From contig NW_026973573.1 of the NCBI RefSeq assembly GCF_963855985.1, positions 1-64,000 of the forward strand: a stretch of DNA of 64,000 bases, read 5' to 3'. The DNA comes from Ostrinia nubilalis (taxonomy: Eukaryota > Arthropoda > Insecta > Lepidoptera > Crambidae). Made by a program: the position numbers and the translations under genes. Positions 23,144-33,544 of this stretch are shown one piece after another (the stretch's first letter is position 1; every line of letters starts with the position of its first letter). The notes under the pieces are model-generated. The model saw only the letters and a list, made by a program, of their open reading frames with translations. It did no database searches and was not told the origin of the DNA.

Positions 23144-23363
23144 GTTGGTGTAGTTGATAAGAAGTGATGAGAGCCGGTGACAGGTGCAGTGTAGTGGTAA
23201 TCACAGCATATAAATTGATGCAAACGATAGGGGGTTTAAATTAGTGCCCTTTGAGTTAGATCACACTATATAAAGGTAACTATTCAACTTTTAACTATTT
23301 TTAAACAATTGTAATCTGAGAGAGAGCTGTTAACCACTTTTACGCCTACCGCCGAAAAAAAAT

Positions 23364-23520
23364 GGCCATGAGAGTGCCGTTGTGATCGGTCATCAATACC
23401 GATGGTGAGGCCATGAGAGTGCCTTTGTGTTCGGTCGTGAGTACCGATGGTGATTGGCCGTGAGTGCCATTGTGACTGGCCGTGAGTGCTGGTGGTATCG
23501 GATGGTGATTCCGATGGTCG
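23364..23520 (+). repeat. E2 minisatellite, right part
   Basis: Continuation of the array at 18331-18591 after the non-LTR insertion. From 23521 to 23812 there is unique AT-moderate DNA without genes. Confidence 0.75.
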
Positions 23521-23812
23521 GATGCGTTCCGATAGTGCGTGACAGTGTGTCGCGGGTATTAGTTACGTTAACCTTGGCCTTAGTTTTGGTTGAAATAACT
23601 TTAAGATTCTAGTTGAAACTAGATTTGTTCTTGACTGAGTTGAAAACTTTGTAGTTTTTATTTGAATCTGTGGAGACCTGACATTTTACTGACATGCACC
23701 TTCCTACTCATAGTGGTATTGTAGGATAGCCGAACGGTACTTTAAGTTACATGAGTGAGGTTGTCATATTACATGACGACTTAAATGCTGATCCACACGA
23801 GGACGTGTGAGA

Positions 23813-23825
23813 GTCAGGATCGCCG
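23813..23825 (+). promoter_or_regulatory. E2 sequence abutting the 3' LTR, tRNA-Leu 5'-like
   Basis: GTCAGGATCGCCG sits directly before the 3' LTR; 12 of 13 bases equal the tRNA-Leu 5' end GTCAGGATGGCCG (recalled). It takes the place of a classical polypurine tract. Confidence 0.55.
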
Positions 23826-24250
23826 TGTCGGCGCGCGGGGCGCAATAAATTAAATAACTTACAGCCTTACTTATAAACGTTTATTAAAATTAAGACACAG
23901 TTTAACGGTCTATTAAATAATATCTTAACTTAAAAACGATAATTAGTGTTAACCAACGTCTTAGTGACTGCTTAAATAACTGTCAAGTTAAACAGCGTCG
24001 GACCCTTGTTTAAAGCCCTAATTACCAAAATGGCGGATCAAAAAGTTAACAGCTGATGCGTGACGTGCCATGCAACGCGCTGTGTTGCTGCGCTGCGCGA
24101 AGATACACACAAAACAATTAGCATGAAACACATGGCAAAGGTTGGCGCAAACATAATACAAAGTGAAAGTATAACAATAGATAGACATTACAACGGTTGG
24201 TGTTTCTTAATACCTACACAGTTAAAAAAATAATTTAATAGACTAATAAT

Positions 24251-27200
24251 GTCTGTGTGGTGCTGTGTGGGGACGGCCGTAAAAGAATACTTTTCCCCAC
24301 CGCCAACAGGAGGCGTGTCGTAAGAGGCGACAAACTCCTGTAGCACCGGACGGGCAGCAGCGTCTGCGTGCGAAACCAAGCAAAAAAACTGCGATCGCCA
24401 ACCCGCCTGCCAAGCGTGGCGATTAGGGCAAAACCCTCCAAATGGTGGCAAAAACAAAAAAACGGCCCCTAGTCCCCGGCGGCCCCACTATCCCGGACCA
24501 CGGTAGCGGTCACGGTAACGGTGGGGCAAGGGGTGCGAAGAATCCCCGGGGGATGCCAGGCTACCAACACCGACGACCTCTGGCCCTGGCAACCTATAAC
24601 GCTCGCACACTGCGTACAGACGTGAAGCTAATGGAACTCGAGGAAGAGCTGAGCAGGTTACGGTGGGATATCGTAGGATTATGTGAAGTCCGAAGAGAGG
24701 GGGAGGACACCGTAATTCTTAAATCCGGAAACCTGCTCTATTTCCGGGAGGGCGACCAGCAGTCCCAGGGTGGTGTCGGGTTTATCGTCCACAAGTCCCT
24801 TGTCAACAACGTGGTCCAGATCGAGAGTGTTTCGGCGAGGGTAGTGTACCTGATACTCAGAATCACCAAACGGTATTCGTTGAAGGTCATACAGGTATAC
24901 GCACCGACCACGGAACACCCCGACGACGAAGTGGAGACCATGTATGAGGATATTTCCAGAGCCATACATGGCTCCCGGTCCCATTTTACCGTTGTGATGG
25001 GGGACTTCAACGCGAAGCTAGGTAAACGAAGCGATAATGAGCCGAAAGTGGGGCAATTTGGGTACGGAGAGAGGAACGCACGTGGCCAACTGCTGGCTGG
25101 CTTTATGGAGAGGGAGGGCCTCTTTATGATGAACTCCTTCTTCAGAAAGCCAAAACAGCGAAAGTGGACATGGCTGCATCCCAATGGCGCTACAAAAAAT
25201 GAGATAGACTTCATCTTGTCGACGAAGAAGCATATATTCAATGATGTCTCTGTGATCAATTCGGTCAAAACAGGAAGCGATCACCGAATGGTAAGAGGCA
25301 CATTGAATATCAGACCCAAGCTCGAGAGATGTCGACTGATGAAGTCTACGCTCCGCCCAGCGCCCATCCAACTCCAAAACCCCGAAAGCTTTCAGCTCGA
25401 GTTGCAAAATCGTTTCGAATGCCTAGGAGACTGCGAAAATGTGGACAAATACAATGACAGGTTCGTGGAAATTGTCCAAACGACTGGGTCTAAGTTCTTT
25501 AAAACCCGTCGTTCAAAAGGAACCAAAAAGATCTCTGACCTCACCAATCAACTCATGGAAGAGAGACGGAACTTGGTTCTGCAGTCCTCTGAAGATGCTG
25601 CTCAGTATCGGCGCCTTAACAGACAGATCTCCAAGTCTTTGACTCGCGACCTACGCCAATTTAATACAGACCGTATTAAAGAGGCGATTGAGCGAAACAG
25701 GGGCTCTAAAGTGTTCGCAAGAGATCTGTCTGTTGGCCAAAGTCAACTGACCAAGCTGAAGACAGAGGATGGCAGAGCCATTTCGTCGGGGCCGGAGATA
25801 TTGGAAGAGGTCGAGAAGTTCTACGGACAATTATACACGAGTGTACGTGCACCTGTCACAAATCTAGCCGAAGACCCAAGAGCTAGACTGACCCGACACT
25901 ATACCGAAGATATCCCGGACGTCAGTCTGTACGAGATTAGAATGGCTCTCAAACAGCTGAAGAACAACAAGGCACCGGGTGATGATGGAATCACGGCTGA
26001 GCTTTTGAAGGCAGGCGGAACGCCGGTACTGAGGGCTCTTCAGAAGCTGTTCAATTCCGTCATCCTCGAAGGAAAAACGCCTACGACATGGCACAGAAGT
26101 GTGGTGGTACTCTTCTTCAAAAAAGGTGACAAAACCTTATTGAAGAATTATAGACCCATCTCACTTCTGAGCCATGTCTACAAGCTGTTTTCAAGAGTCA
26201 TTACGAATCGTCTCGCTCGCAGGCTCGACGACTTCCAGCCTCCCGAACAAGCCGGTTTCCGAAAAGGCTTTAGTACCATAGACCACATACATACGCTAAG
26301 GCAGATTATACAGAAGACCGAGGAGTATAATCAACCACTTTGCCTGGCGTTTGTGGATTATGAGAAAGCCTTCGATTCGGTCGAGACCTGGGCAGTGCTA
26401 CAGTCTCTCCAAAGGTGCCAAATTGACTATCGATATATCGAAGTGTTGAGGGGTTTGTACAAAAACGCCACAATGTCGGTCCGCCTCCAGGATCGGGATT
26501 CGAAACCTATCCAGTTGCAGCGAGGGGTAAGACAGGGAGACGTCATATCTCCAAAACTGTTTACCACCGCCCTGGAAGATGTCTTCAAGCTTCTGGACTG
26601 GAACGGATTTGGCATAAATATCAACGGCGAGTACATCACCCACCTTCGATTCGCGGACGATATCGTAGTCATGGCTGAGACCTTGGAGGATCTAGGCACA
26701 ATGCTCGATGGCCTCAGTAGAGCCTCTCAACAAGTGGGCCTCAGAATGAACATGGACAAGACAAAAATCATGTCTAATGTCCGTGTTGCACCCACTCCTC
26801 TGAAGGTTGGAGACTCTACACTCGAAGTTGTCGACAATTATGTATACCTGGGACAAACAGTCCAGTTAGGTAGGTCCAACTTCGAGAAAGAGGTCAATCG
26901 TCGAATCCAACTCGGATGGGCAGCGTTCGGGAAGCTTCGCCATATACTCATGTCCGAAATACCGCAGTGTCTCAAGACGAAAGTCTTCGAGCAGTGTGTG
27001 TTGCCAGTGTTGACATATGGATCCGAAACGTGGTCGCTTACTATGGGCCTCATAAGAAGGCTCAAGGTCACCCAAAGGGCGATGGAGCGGGCTATGCTCG
27101 GAGTTTCCCTGCGTGATCGAATCAGAAATGAGGAGATCCGTAGGAGAACCAAAGTAACCGACATAGCTCGCAGAATTGCTAAAATCAAGTGGCAGTGGGC

Positions 27201-27427
27201 GGGGCACATAGCTCGTAGAGACGATGGCCGTTGGGGCAGGAAAGTTCTCGAGTGGCGACCACGGGCTGGAAAACGTAGCGTGGGCAGGCCTCCTACTAGG
27301 TGGACCGACGATCTGGTAAAGGTCGCGGGAAGAGCCTGGATGCGGGCAGCGCAGGACCGTTCATTGTGGAAAGCCTTGGGGGAGGCCTTTGTCCAGCAGT
27401 GGACGTCATTTGGCTGAAACGAACGAA
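24251..27427 (+). mobile_element. Full-length RTE retrotransposon
   Basis: 3177 bp, flanked by the 11-bp repeat AGACTAATAAT (24240-24250 and 27428-27438). 5' leader of about 190 bp shared with the SINE at 1476; one long ORF; a 3' UTR of only about 10 bp (aaacgaacga), as usual for RTE. Confidence 0.92.
24442..27417 (+). CDS. RTE endonuclease-reverse transcriptase
   Basis: 991 aa, intact. Apurinic-type endonuclease at about 48-290 (LATYNARTLRTD, GLCEVRREGED, VVMGDFNAKLG near residue 187, GSDHRMVRGTL near 279). RT at about 480-800 (NNKAPGDDGITAELLK, NYRPISLLSHVYKLFSR, FVDYEKAFDS, GVRQGDVISPKLF, catalytic FADDIVVMAE near 736). C-terminal basic domain ends EAFVQQWTSFG. All catalytic motifs are present and no stop is seen, so it may be competent. 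Truncated relatives are at 36530-37609 and 10396-10459. Confidence 0.93.
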   Translation: MVAKTKKRPLVPGGPTIPDHGSGHGNGGARGAKNPRGMPGYQHRRPLALATYNARTLRTDVKLMELEEELSRLRWDIVGLCEVRREGEDTVILKSGNLLYFREGDQQSQGGVGFIVHKSLVNNVVQIESVSARVVYLILRITKRYSLKVIQVYAPTTEHPDDEVETMYEDISRAIHGSRSHFTVVMGDFNAKLGKRSDNEPKVGQFGYGERNARGQLLAGFMEREGLFMMNSFFRKPKQRKWTWLHPNGATKNEIDFILSTKKHIFNDVSVINSVKTGSDHRMVRGTLNIRPKLERCRLMKSTLRPAPIQLQNPESFQLELQNRFECLGDCENVDKYNDRFVEIVQTTGSKFFKTRRSKGTKKISDLTNQLMEERRNLVLQSSEDAAQYRRLNRQISKSLTRDLRQFNTDRIKEAIERNRGSKVFARDLSVGQSQLTKLKTEDGRAISSGPEILEEVEKFYGQLYTSVRAPVTNLAEDPRARLTRHYTEDIPDVSLYEIRMALKQLKNNKAPGDDGITAELLKAGGTPVLRALQKLFNSVILEGKTPTTWHRSVVVLFFKKGDKTLLKNYRPISLLSHVYKLFSRVITNRLARRLDDFQPPEQAGFRKGFSTIDHIHTLRQIIQKTEEYNQPLCLAFVDYEKAFDSVETWAVLQSLQRCQIDYRYIEVLRGLYKNATMSVRLQDRDSKPIQLQRGVRQGDVISPKLFTTALEDVFKLLDWNGFGININGEYITHLRFADDIVVMAETLEDLGTMLDGLSRASQQVGLRMNMDKTKIMSNVRVAPTPLKVGDSTLEVVDNYVYLGQTVQLGRSNFEKEVNRRIQLGWAAFGKLRHILMSEIPQCLKTKVFEQCVLPVLTYGSETWSLTMGLIRRLKVTQRAMERAMLGVSLRDRIRNEEIRRRTKVTDIARRIAKIKWQWAGHIARRDDGRWGRKVLEWRPRAGKRSVGRPPTRWTDDLVKVAGRAWMRAAQDRSLWKALGEAFVQQWTSFG

Positions 27428-28576
27428 AGACTAATAATACACCACATGTTACGTCGGCGAAACACTAAAAAGACTTGAGTTAAACATTCCGACAATAAAA
27501 TCCTAAAGGTTTCCTAAGGGTGCATGTGCGTGAGAAACTAAAATTACCATGCCTTAAAATTGCGCTAAAACTAACAAAGCATTTACATCTTAAGTTTGTA
27601 CAAGAAGTATTACAATTGTCTAGTGTATAATTATTACAATTGGTACTTAATTTTAATATGGCGTATGTGGGACATAGTCGCCACAGTACTTTTGTTTGTT
27701 TGTTGTTGTAGACTTGACAGTTGACTGACAGACAGCGTTTCATTTGACATAACTTTGACGTTTATTATTCTTAATTTTAGCATTGGCTTTCGGCATTTTG
27801 ACATTAGAACTGGTCTGAAGTTCGGTTCAGGTGGAGTTAAAAAAGAAAAATTCTAATTAACAGTTGATTAGTTAAGTGACGCTTAAGCAGTGTTTATAAG
27901 TGAGAAATATTTAATTACTGATTAAGAAGTTAACGAGTCATTAGTTAATTAGTTGCTTAGACGTTGATTAGTTGATTTTTATAAGTAAGGCTGTTAATGT
28001 TATAGTTCTCACAACACTTTCAATGTGTTAGCTAGTTTATTGCTATGGAATTTTAAGCAGCGCCAAAGCTCTTATGCCAGAGTTAAGTGCGCGCCTGGGA
28101 ACGAAGGTGACATAAATCTCCATGTTGCCTGACGTAGTTGTGGACCCGTTCAAGTGCAGTATTGATGGATTAATAGCTTTACAAAAACTTCAGGTACAGA
28201 GCCCTGGAACGTAGAGATTTTGGGACTCAGTGTTAGAGTCATTGCACATTCGGGTTTTGGACGTGGTGGTGACTGGGCGTGGTTCACAAATTCGTCAATC
28301 GCTCCCAATCTATTTAATTTAGGCGTCTCTAGCTTTGTTAAAGTAATTCAGTAACTTTGATCTTTCTGTTAAATTTAACTGTGGACAATATTGATTAAAT
28401 TACGAACCAGTCTTTACATTCTAGTCTATAGTAAAGTTAGTCGTTTATAATCAGTGATTATAATTAATGTTATTGTCCACTCGCACGTGTTCCCTATACG
28501 CCCACATAGGTAGATAGTATGAATTCAATGAGAGACCCTTCTGGTGCCGTCCGAGAGCCCGACGCTCCGACATATA

Positions 28577-29062
28577 TATGTTACGGTCAAAGTGATAAAT
28601 GTGAAAATTATGAATAATCGCCGGTTATTATGAATAATTACCGGATGATTTGGTAAATGTGATTAATATGAGGTCATTTATGTGTGTATAAAACTAAATA
28701 GGCGGCTTAGGGGTGGCCCAAGGGCCACCCCCGCCGCACCTTAACCTATTTTTCACTTTAAATCAAAACATTATGTTATAGGCATCAAGGAAAAGTAATA
28801 TTATGCAAGAAACATTCCAAACTCATTATGCCAAATTATATTAATATATGATATCAAAACGTTCAAAAGTTTGGCTGTACACGAGCACGTACACAAGATG
28901 TTGTTCTCTTTTATGAAATTTGTTAGTACTTAGCTTGAATTATTAAATAATCACTGTTAAATGTGATTAATTTATCACTTTTACCGCGACTGTCGGTAAT
29001 TATTCATAATAACCGGTTATTATTAATAATTTTCAATTTATCACATTAACCGTAACATATAT
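28577..29062. mobile_element. MITE with TIR ...ATGTTACGGTCAAAG
   Basis: About 480 bp. Inverted ends (tatatgttacgg...ccgtaacatata), with matching subterminal blocks ttatgaataat...accggttattattaataa. Internal perfect hairpin GGGGTGGCCCAAGGGCCACC at about 28709-28730. Lies in TA-rich DNA so the duplication cannot be fixed; E2 inserted at its left edge. Confidence 0.6.
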
Positions 29063-29216
29063 ATCGACAAAAAAGAGGTCAAAAAATTTTTGAGATTTTT
29101 TTAAATTTTTTTTCTTCCAATTACTTCTCGTAAAGTAAACGTAATAACTTTTAAACGACCCAACCTTTTTCATAGTCCTCGAATGCCCGTTTATTCCTTT
29201 ATTAAAATAACTTGGG
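29063..29216. mobile_element. Continuation of the mariner-type arm begun at 2762
   Basis: atcgacaaaaaagaggtcaa, then aataacttttaaac, matches bases just after the left tip in the complete copy at 39896-41002. Beyond about 29160 it diverges. Confidence 0.65.
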
Positions 29217-29336
29217 TTAACCCATTAGAGGTCAAATAAAAAGTACTGAAAGTTTTTTAAATTTTTCTTTATTTTTATATTTAGTTATGACCAAAAAAAC
29301 ATAATACATTCTACTCACAACAGAAATCTTCACTCT

Positions 29337-29672
29337 AGTCAGACTCTTCAGCTTGTCACCCCTCGCCACACCTCCGGCTTCATGTCTGACTCCTTCTCAG
29401 TCTCAGCAGTACGGCTCTGGAACGGCCTTCCGGCGAATTTGCGAAAATCAACCTCCAAATTTACATTTAAAAAGGCTCTGCGCAATTATTTTAAAGACTA
29501 AAACTTTTTTCTTATCTCTGACATGTGTTTTGTGTACGCCAATATTATTATTATGTTTATGTATCTAGGTCTATGTCTATTATATTAATATGTATTCTTG
29601 TTATTTATTTTATCTAATGCTTTGTAAGTATATTAATTAAACGTCATTTATTTATTTATTTATTTATTTATT
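29337..29672 (+). repeat. 5'-truncated non-LTR 3' fragment with (ttta)n tail
   Basis: Plus-strand frame gives SDSFSVSAVRLWNGLPANLR and SKFTFKKALRNYFKD then a stop: the usual last residues of a CR1/Jockey-type RT. Ends in (ttta)n at about 29645-29672. Confidence 0.7.
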
Positions 29673-29857
29673 CATGAATAGAACGGTAGTACCAATTACA
29701 CTATTCAAACAAGATAATATAATATAATATATTATATTATATAATATAAGTCATATTTATTGCACCGCCTTAGTCTCTCTACTCAACCTGTGGTTGACTG
29801 GCAGATAATGCCACCTGGCATTAAGTCCGCCACTGTACAATTGTATGTGCAAAAGTG

Positions 29858-29889
<32 letters not shown>

Positions 29890-29960
29890 ACAAGAAAATA
29901 CTGAAAAAAAATTGTTTTCGTGAATTTACAGGGGTGTACCCAATTGGGTACAATGACCTT
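29673..29960. repeat. Mixed repeat tails inside piggyBac
   Basis: 29673-29703 (catgaatagaacggtagtac...) recurs at 43178-43208. 29700-29755 is a (ata)n/(tat)n palindrome. 29770-29889 looks like a plus-strand non-LTR 3' end (ggcattaagtccgccactg ... (aaat)n). No gene. Confidence 0.5.
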
Positions 29961-31733
29961 TTATGTATGAAAATTTTCAAAACACGCCTTTTCGACACAA
30001 AGTGTTTTTAGGCACTTCTTACATTGCCAACGCACTCTCGAATGGCAAATAACGCACCGCAGAGGTTTTTCAATTTTCATGGGATAATGTCCAACTCCAT
30101 CCCGAGGAAGTCCATCAACTATTGATGATGCCCAGCGTGATTTTCTTTGTTCAACTTGGCGTAAATAATATCGAGTGATATGACGGCGAAACATGAGTTG
30201 ATCCATAGAATTATCATTACTCATAACATGCAAACGCCAGGCGTTAGCAATAGCCATGTCTAACATGTAAGTAAAAAGCACCCACCACTACTTTTTACCG
30301 TGGACTGCAATTCTATACAATGAAACAGACTGGTCAGGGTGTTCATCCACACCTCCCATATTTTTATTGTAAGTTTGGAATAAACGTGGTATTGCCACGT
30401 CTGTCTTCTCTTTCTTTATTGGACACCATCGTTTGACTGTCCCTAGTGGTTCAATGGTGTCGTAATTGGTCGCCATGGTACATACACTATTATCTTTCCA
30501 CCTTACCAATAAAAGCTCACCATTTTTGTCAAACCTGTAATCATAAGTTGCACGTTCTTTCTTTTTCATTTCCTTCGTACTAGTCAGTGGACATTTTTTA
30601 GTCCTATTTTCTCGTACTGTTCCCGTAGCACGGTAACCTAGGCTTTTCAATTCCAATAATAGATCGTAGCTAGTAAAAAAGTTGTCAAAAAAAAACTTGA
30701 TGATTAGCTGGGGTACAATTCAGTTTCTCCAATAAATCTTTGACTACGCGAGAACCTAGAGGATCAGAAGTCGGTGCTTGAGATTTTCCACAGTAAAAAT
30801 CGAATGAGTAACAGTATCCGGTTGAACTGGCTGCTACCCAATTTTTATATCCAAAACGGACTGGTTTCCCACGAATGAACTGTTTGGCGGGATAATGGCC
30901 ATAGTATCTCACCATTGATTCATCTACAGAGATACAATCATGAAACACTCCCCATTGTAAAAACTTCTGCATAAGCTTGTCTGCCAATGGTCTTATTTTG
31001 AACATTTTATCGTTCGACGTTCCTGCCAAGTCGTTGTCTACAAGATGAAGATTTCTTTTTATATCTCGAAACCTATGTCTCGACATGGCTTTACCAACCA
31101 GATCTGCGCCTAAATCTTCATCTAGAGACCAATACATTGGCTCACGAGGCAGCTTATGGTACATAGACAATATCAAAATCCCTAAAAACTTTTTCAAATC
31201 AGATGAATCTAGTTGAAAATCATGCCTATTGTTTTGGTTAGCGTAAAGTTTACTATTGGATACAATCATATCAATAATATCATCATCCATGATTTTTTCG
31301 AAGATTTGTACAGGGTTGAGGCCATTTAGTTCTTCACAAATAGCATTCTTCTTCTCGCAGACTTCGGACGTACTCTCAGCAGTGGAAGAGTATGATGGTG
31401 TACATTTCCGCCATGTTGGGTTTCGATTCGGAGTGGATCGACTGGTAGCCTTCAGTCGTCTTCTTTTTGATGCCAGAGGTTCGTCATCACTATCGTCGTC
31501 CGAATTGTTATCACTATTATTATTACAAATACCTCAATTGTACCAGGTATATCGTGTGGCATAAAACTCAGCGCCATATCCTGATCGCCACCTTCCTCTT
31601 CATCAGTCAGTGCATTTGGATCCGGCGGTATAATAGCCAAGTCACAGTCATCATCGCTCTCCAGTAAAACGGCTTCAATAGCTTCCTCAAGCCCCTTGAA
31701 GCTCTTATGAGCTGTAAAATGCTGTTTATTCAT
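29961..31733 (-). pseudogene. piggyBac transposase, inactivated
   Basis: Minus strand, about 590 codons. Acidic N-terminus (MNKQHFTAHKSFKGLEEAIE, 31733), Arg-rich segment, then DLKKFLGILILSMYHKLPRE, first catalytic Asp in DCISVDESMVRYYG, second in FDNFFTSYDLLLELK, third in NMGGVDEHPDQS, and a C-terminal Cys-rich domain (CVICHSRVRWQCKKC). Lesions: a frame change near 31530, a one-base change in a run of A at about 30688-30696, and an in-frame TAG at 30285-30287. All three catalytic Asp survive. Confidence 0.88.
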
Positions 31734-32343
31734 TGCAAGGAATCTGAAAAAAAAAAGTACATTTTACTCATGCATGTTGTCATTGTACCCAACCGAGTAC
31801 AATAACATTTACATAACCCTAGTTTTATTTCAGTTAAAAATAAATTACTTTATTGTGCTTCACAACTTTCTCTGACATGTATTGTATAGAAATGTAATGA
31901 AAAAAACAAGTTATAAGCAGTAATTATTTTATAAAATAAAAAATCATTCACTTACCTCCTCAGTGTTTCAGTAGCGTCGTGCGACTCACCTCCAGCTGGC
32001 AAATTTATTGATACCTACCGCCCTCCTATAATATTAATTTTTATACTTATAAGCTATTGCGATGAATGTGCAATGTCACAACAAACATTTTTATGTTTAG
32101 TGATATAAGAAATGTTAGATTATAAGCCTAACCTTGTAATTAAATTAAATAAATAAATAAACTTCAACTGTCACTTCTTATAAAAAATATTCACACTACC
32201 CGCGAAATTTTTGACAATATATTTAAACAGTGTTGTGATGAAGTAAAATAATAAGGAAACACAAGTAAACTTAACGAGATCTGTAAATGACACTTAAGAA
32301 TATGACTGTACTCGTTTGGGTACAGTGACCTCTAATGGGTTAA

Positions 32344-33544
32344 CTAGTTTAAATACTTTAATTAAATGTAGTGTTTGACTAGGAAGTAGGATTCCTACTA
32401 GGAATCAGTTCTAATAATAAAATGTTTATCAAACTTAAACATCTCACAACAGTCTCAACATAAACATCATCATCATCATCATCATTTCAGCCATAGGACG
32501 TCCACTGCTGAACATAGGCCTCCCCCAATACTTTCCATGTTGATCGATATAGGTGTACCAGAATCTCATGGCAAATAGGGAAAATAAACTTTGTTGAGAG
32601 CAATACTGGGGAAATTGGAATAAACGATCTTGATACTTTTTAATTTTTTACTTTTATGACTTTAATATTAATGAACATGAAGTACGAATATACATTTTAG
32701 GTAGGTATGTGTATGAAGAATGTTGTTATACATCGGGTTTTTAACATAGGAAAATGTCTTGAAAAATAAATAAATCGTATATTACTTTAAGTAACTAATT
32801 TTATTATGCATCATACTTTTAACTTATCACTTCATTCAGAACTAGAAAATCTTGAGTGACCCTAGCGTCCCTAGCTGAAAAATTAAAAACTGCTAGATTT
32901 AAAAAAAAATGGATCTGTCAACAGCACTGCATCAGGGGTGATTTACTGTTTGTCCTCCGAATGACTGTCGTGAATACACCGATCAAAATGGCGCGAATAG
33001 TTATGCGCAACTTTAGGGCCCTGTAACTTCTTTATTTGTAGAGATATTTTCATGATTCTTTCACAATTATTATTAGTTTTACTTACATTTATTTCAAGTT
33101 TATTGGAAAGAAAAAATTTGGAATCTTCTCCATTATTCAATCTTGCTTGATGAAATCTTTTTCAATTTTCTTTACATGGTCATAACATCGCTCACCTAGC
33201 AGTATAATGGCACATTTACAAAAAAAGCGAAATTGAGTTTTTACGGCCTAAGTGTTTAAGAGTGTATAATTTATAAAGTGGTAAAACGGCACGGTGTTAA
33301 TTTTACTATTTGTCGAGAGAGGGCGTTCAGTGTCATTGTAGCACTTGCTACGTTCCCCCCGCTTCCGCGCATAACAACGGCTTATTTGTCAGTTGTGCGG
33401 GGCGCTCCGCGAGTTGCAATCGCTTCTAAATCTGTGTTGGCGTAAGTGGCAAATGTGACATTTTATTAACTTAGTAAGTTAGTAGAAAAACGGTACATTT
33501 GACAAGAGAAGATACGTCATGATTAAACTTTATTTTATTTGCTA
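32344..33544. other. Gene-free stretch with RTE tail and a candidate TIR
   Basis: 32465-32541 is a minus-strand RTE 3' end (gtccactgctgaacataggc, (atc)n tail). 32548-32578 is the left member of an inverted pair whose partner ends at 36469. 33190-33212 (cgctcacctagcagtataatg) is inverted at 36026-36050. No coding region. Confidence 0.5.

Larger units (their letters stand above)
18592..23363 (-). mobile_element. Full-length two-ORF non-LTR retrotransposon
   Basis: 4.8-kb element inserted in the E2 minisatellite, with GGCCAT on both sides (18586-18591, 23364-23369; tentative because the target is itself repetitive). Minus-strand 3' UTR ends with AATAAA and an (ata)n tail at 18592-18603. ORF1 (22319-23143) and ORF2 (18903-21839) are both open. 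An L1-like ORF1 with a CR1/Jockey-like ORF2 suggests the Daphne/Crack/CR1 neighbourhood; clade not resolved. Confidence 0.8.
23862..27993. mobile_element. MITE with TTA duplication (Harbinger-like), split by RTE
   Basis: TIR CAGCCTTACTTATAAA at 23862 and its inverse ending at 27993, flanked by TTA (23859-23861, 27994-27996). The 5' LTR of E2 shows the empty site with a single TTA. About 0.94 kb without the RTE; no transposase. TTA fits PIF/Harbinger (TWA), but TA-type families are possible. Confidence 0.75.
7949..28572 (+). mobile_element. LTR retrotransposon E2, no coding region seen, heavily nested
   Basis: 5' LTR at 7949-8560. The 3' LTR begins at 23826, is cut by a MITE plus RTE, and ends at 28572. 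LTRs run TGTCGG...CCGACA. TATA duplications flank it (7945-7948, 28573-28576). Primer-binding site at 8561, tRNA-Leu 5'-like sequence at 23813-23825. Own interior after removing insertions is about 3.3 kb (8561-9065, 16216-18591, 23370-23825) with no gag or pol that I recognise. The LTRs appear to differ at one base in 612 (cacaacaGttt against cacaacaCttt). Confidence 0.85.
23826..28572 (+). repeat. E2 3' LTR, interrupted
   Basis: LTR sequence at 23826-23861 and 27997-28572, split by a MITE at 23862-27993. The empty-site sequence is preserved in the 5' LTR (aaataacttaatgttatag). Confidence 0.85.
29221..32339 (-). mobile_element. piggyBac-family transposon
   Basis: 3119 bp. TIR CCCATTAGAGGTCA at 29221 and its inverse ending at 32339, flanked by TTAA (29217-29220, 32340-32343), the hallmark of piggyBac. 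Subterminal 'gggtacaatgacc'-like motifs at about 29933-29960, 31785-31795 and 32312-32330. Carries a broken transposase and two small non-LTR tails near its left end. Confidence 0.9.

Noticed and set aside
18331..23520. Possible CRISPR-like array
   Set aside because: Units are adjacent tandem repeats without unique spacers, in insect DNA; it is a minisatellite split by a retrotransposon.
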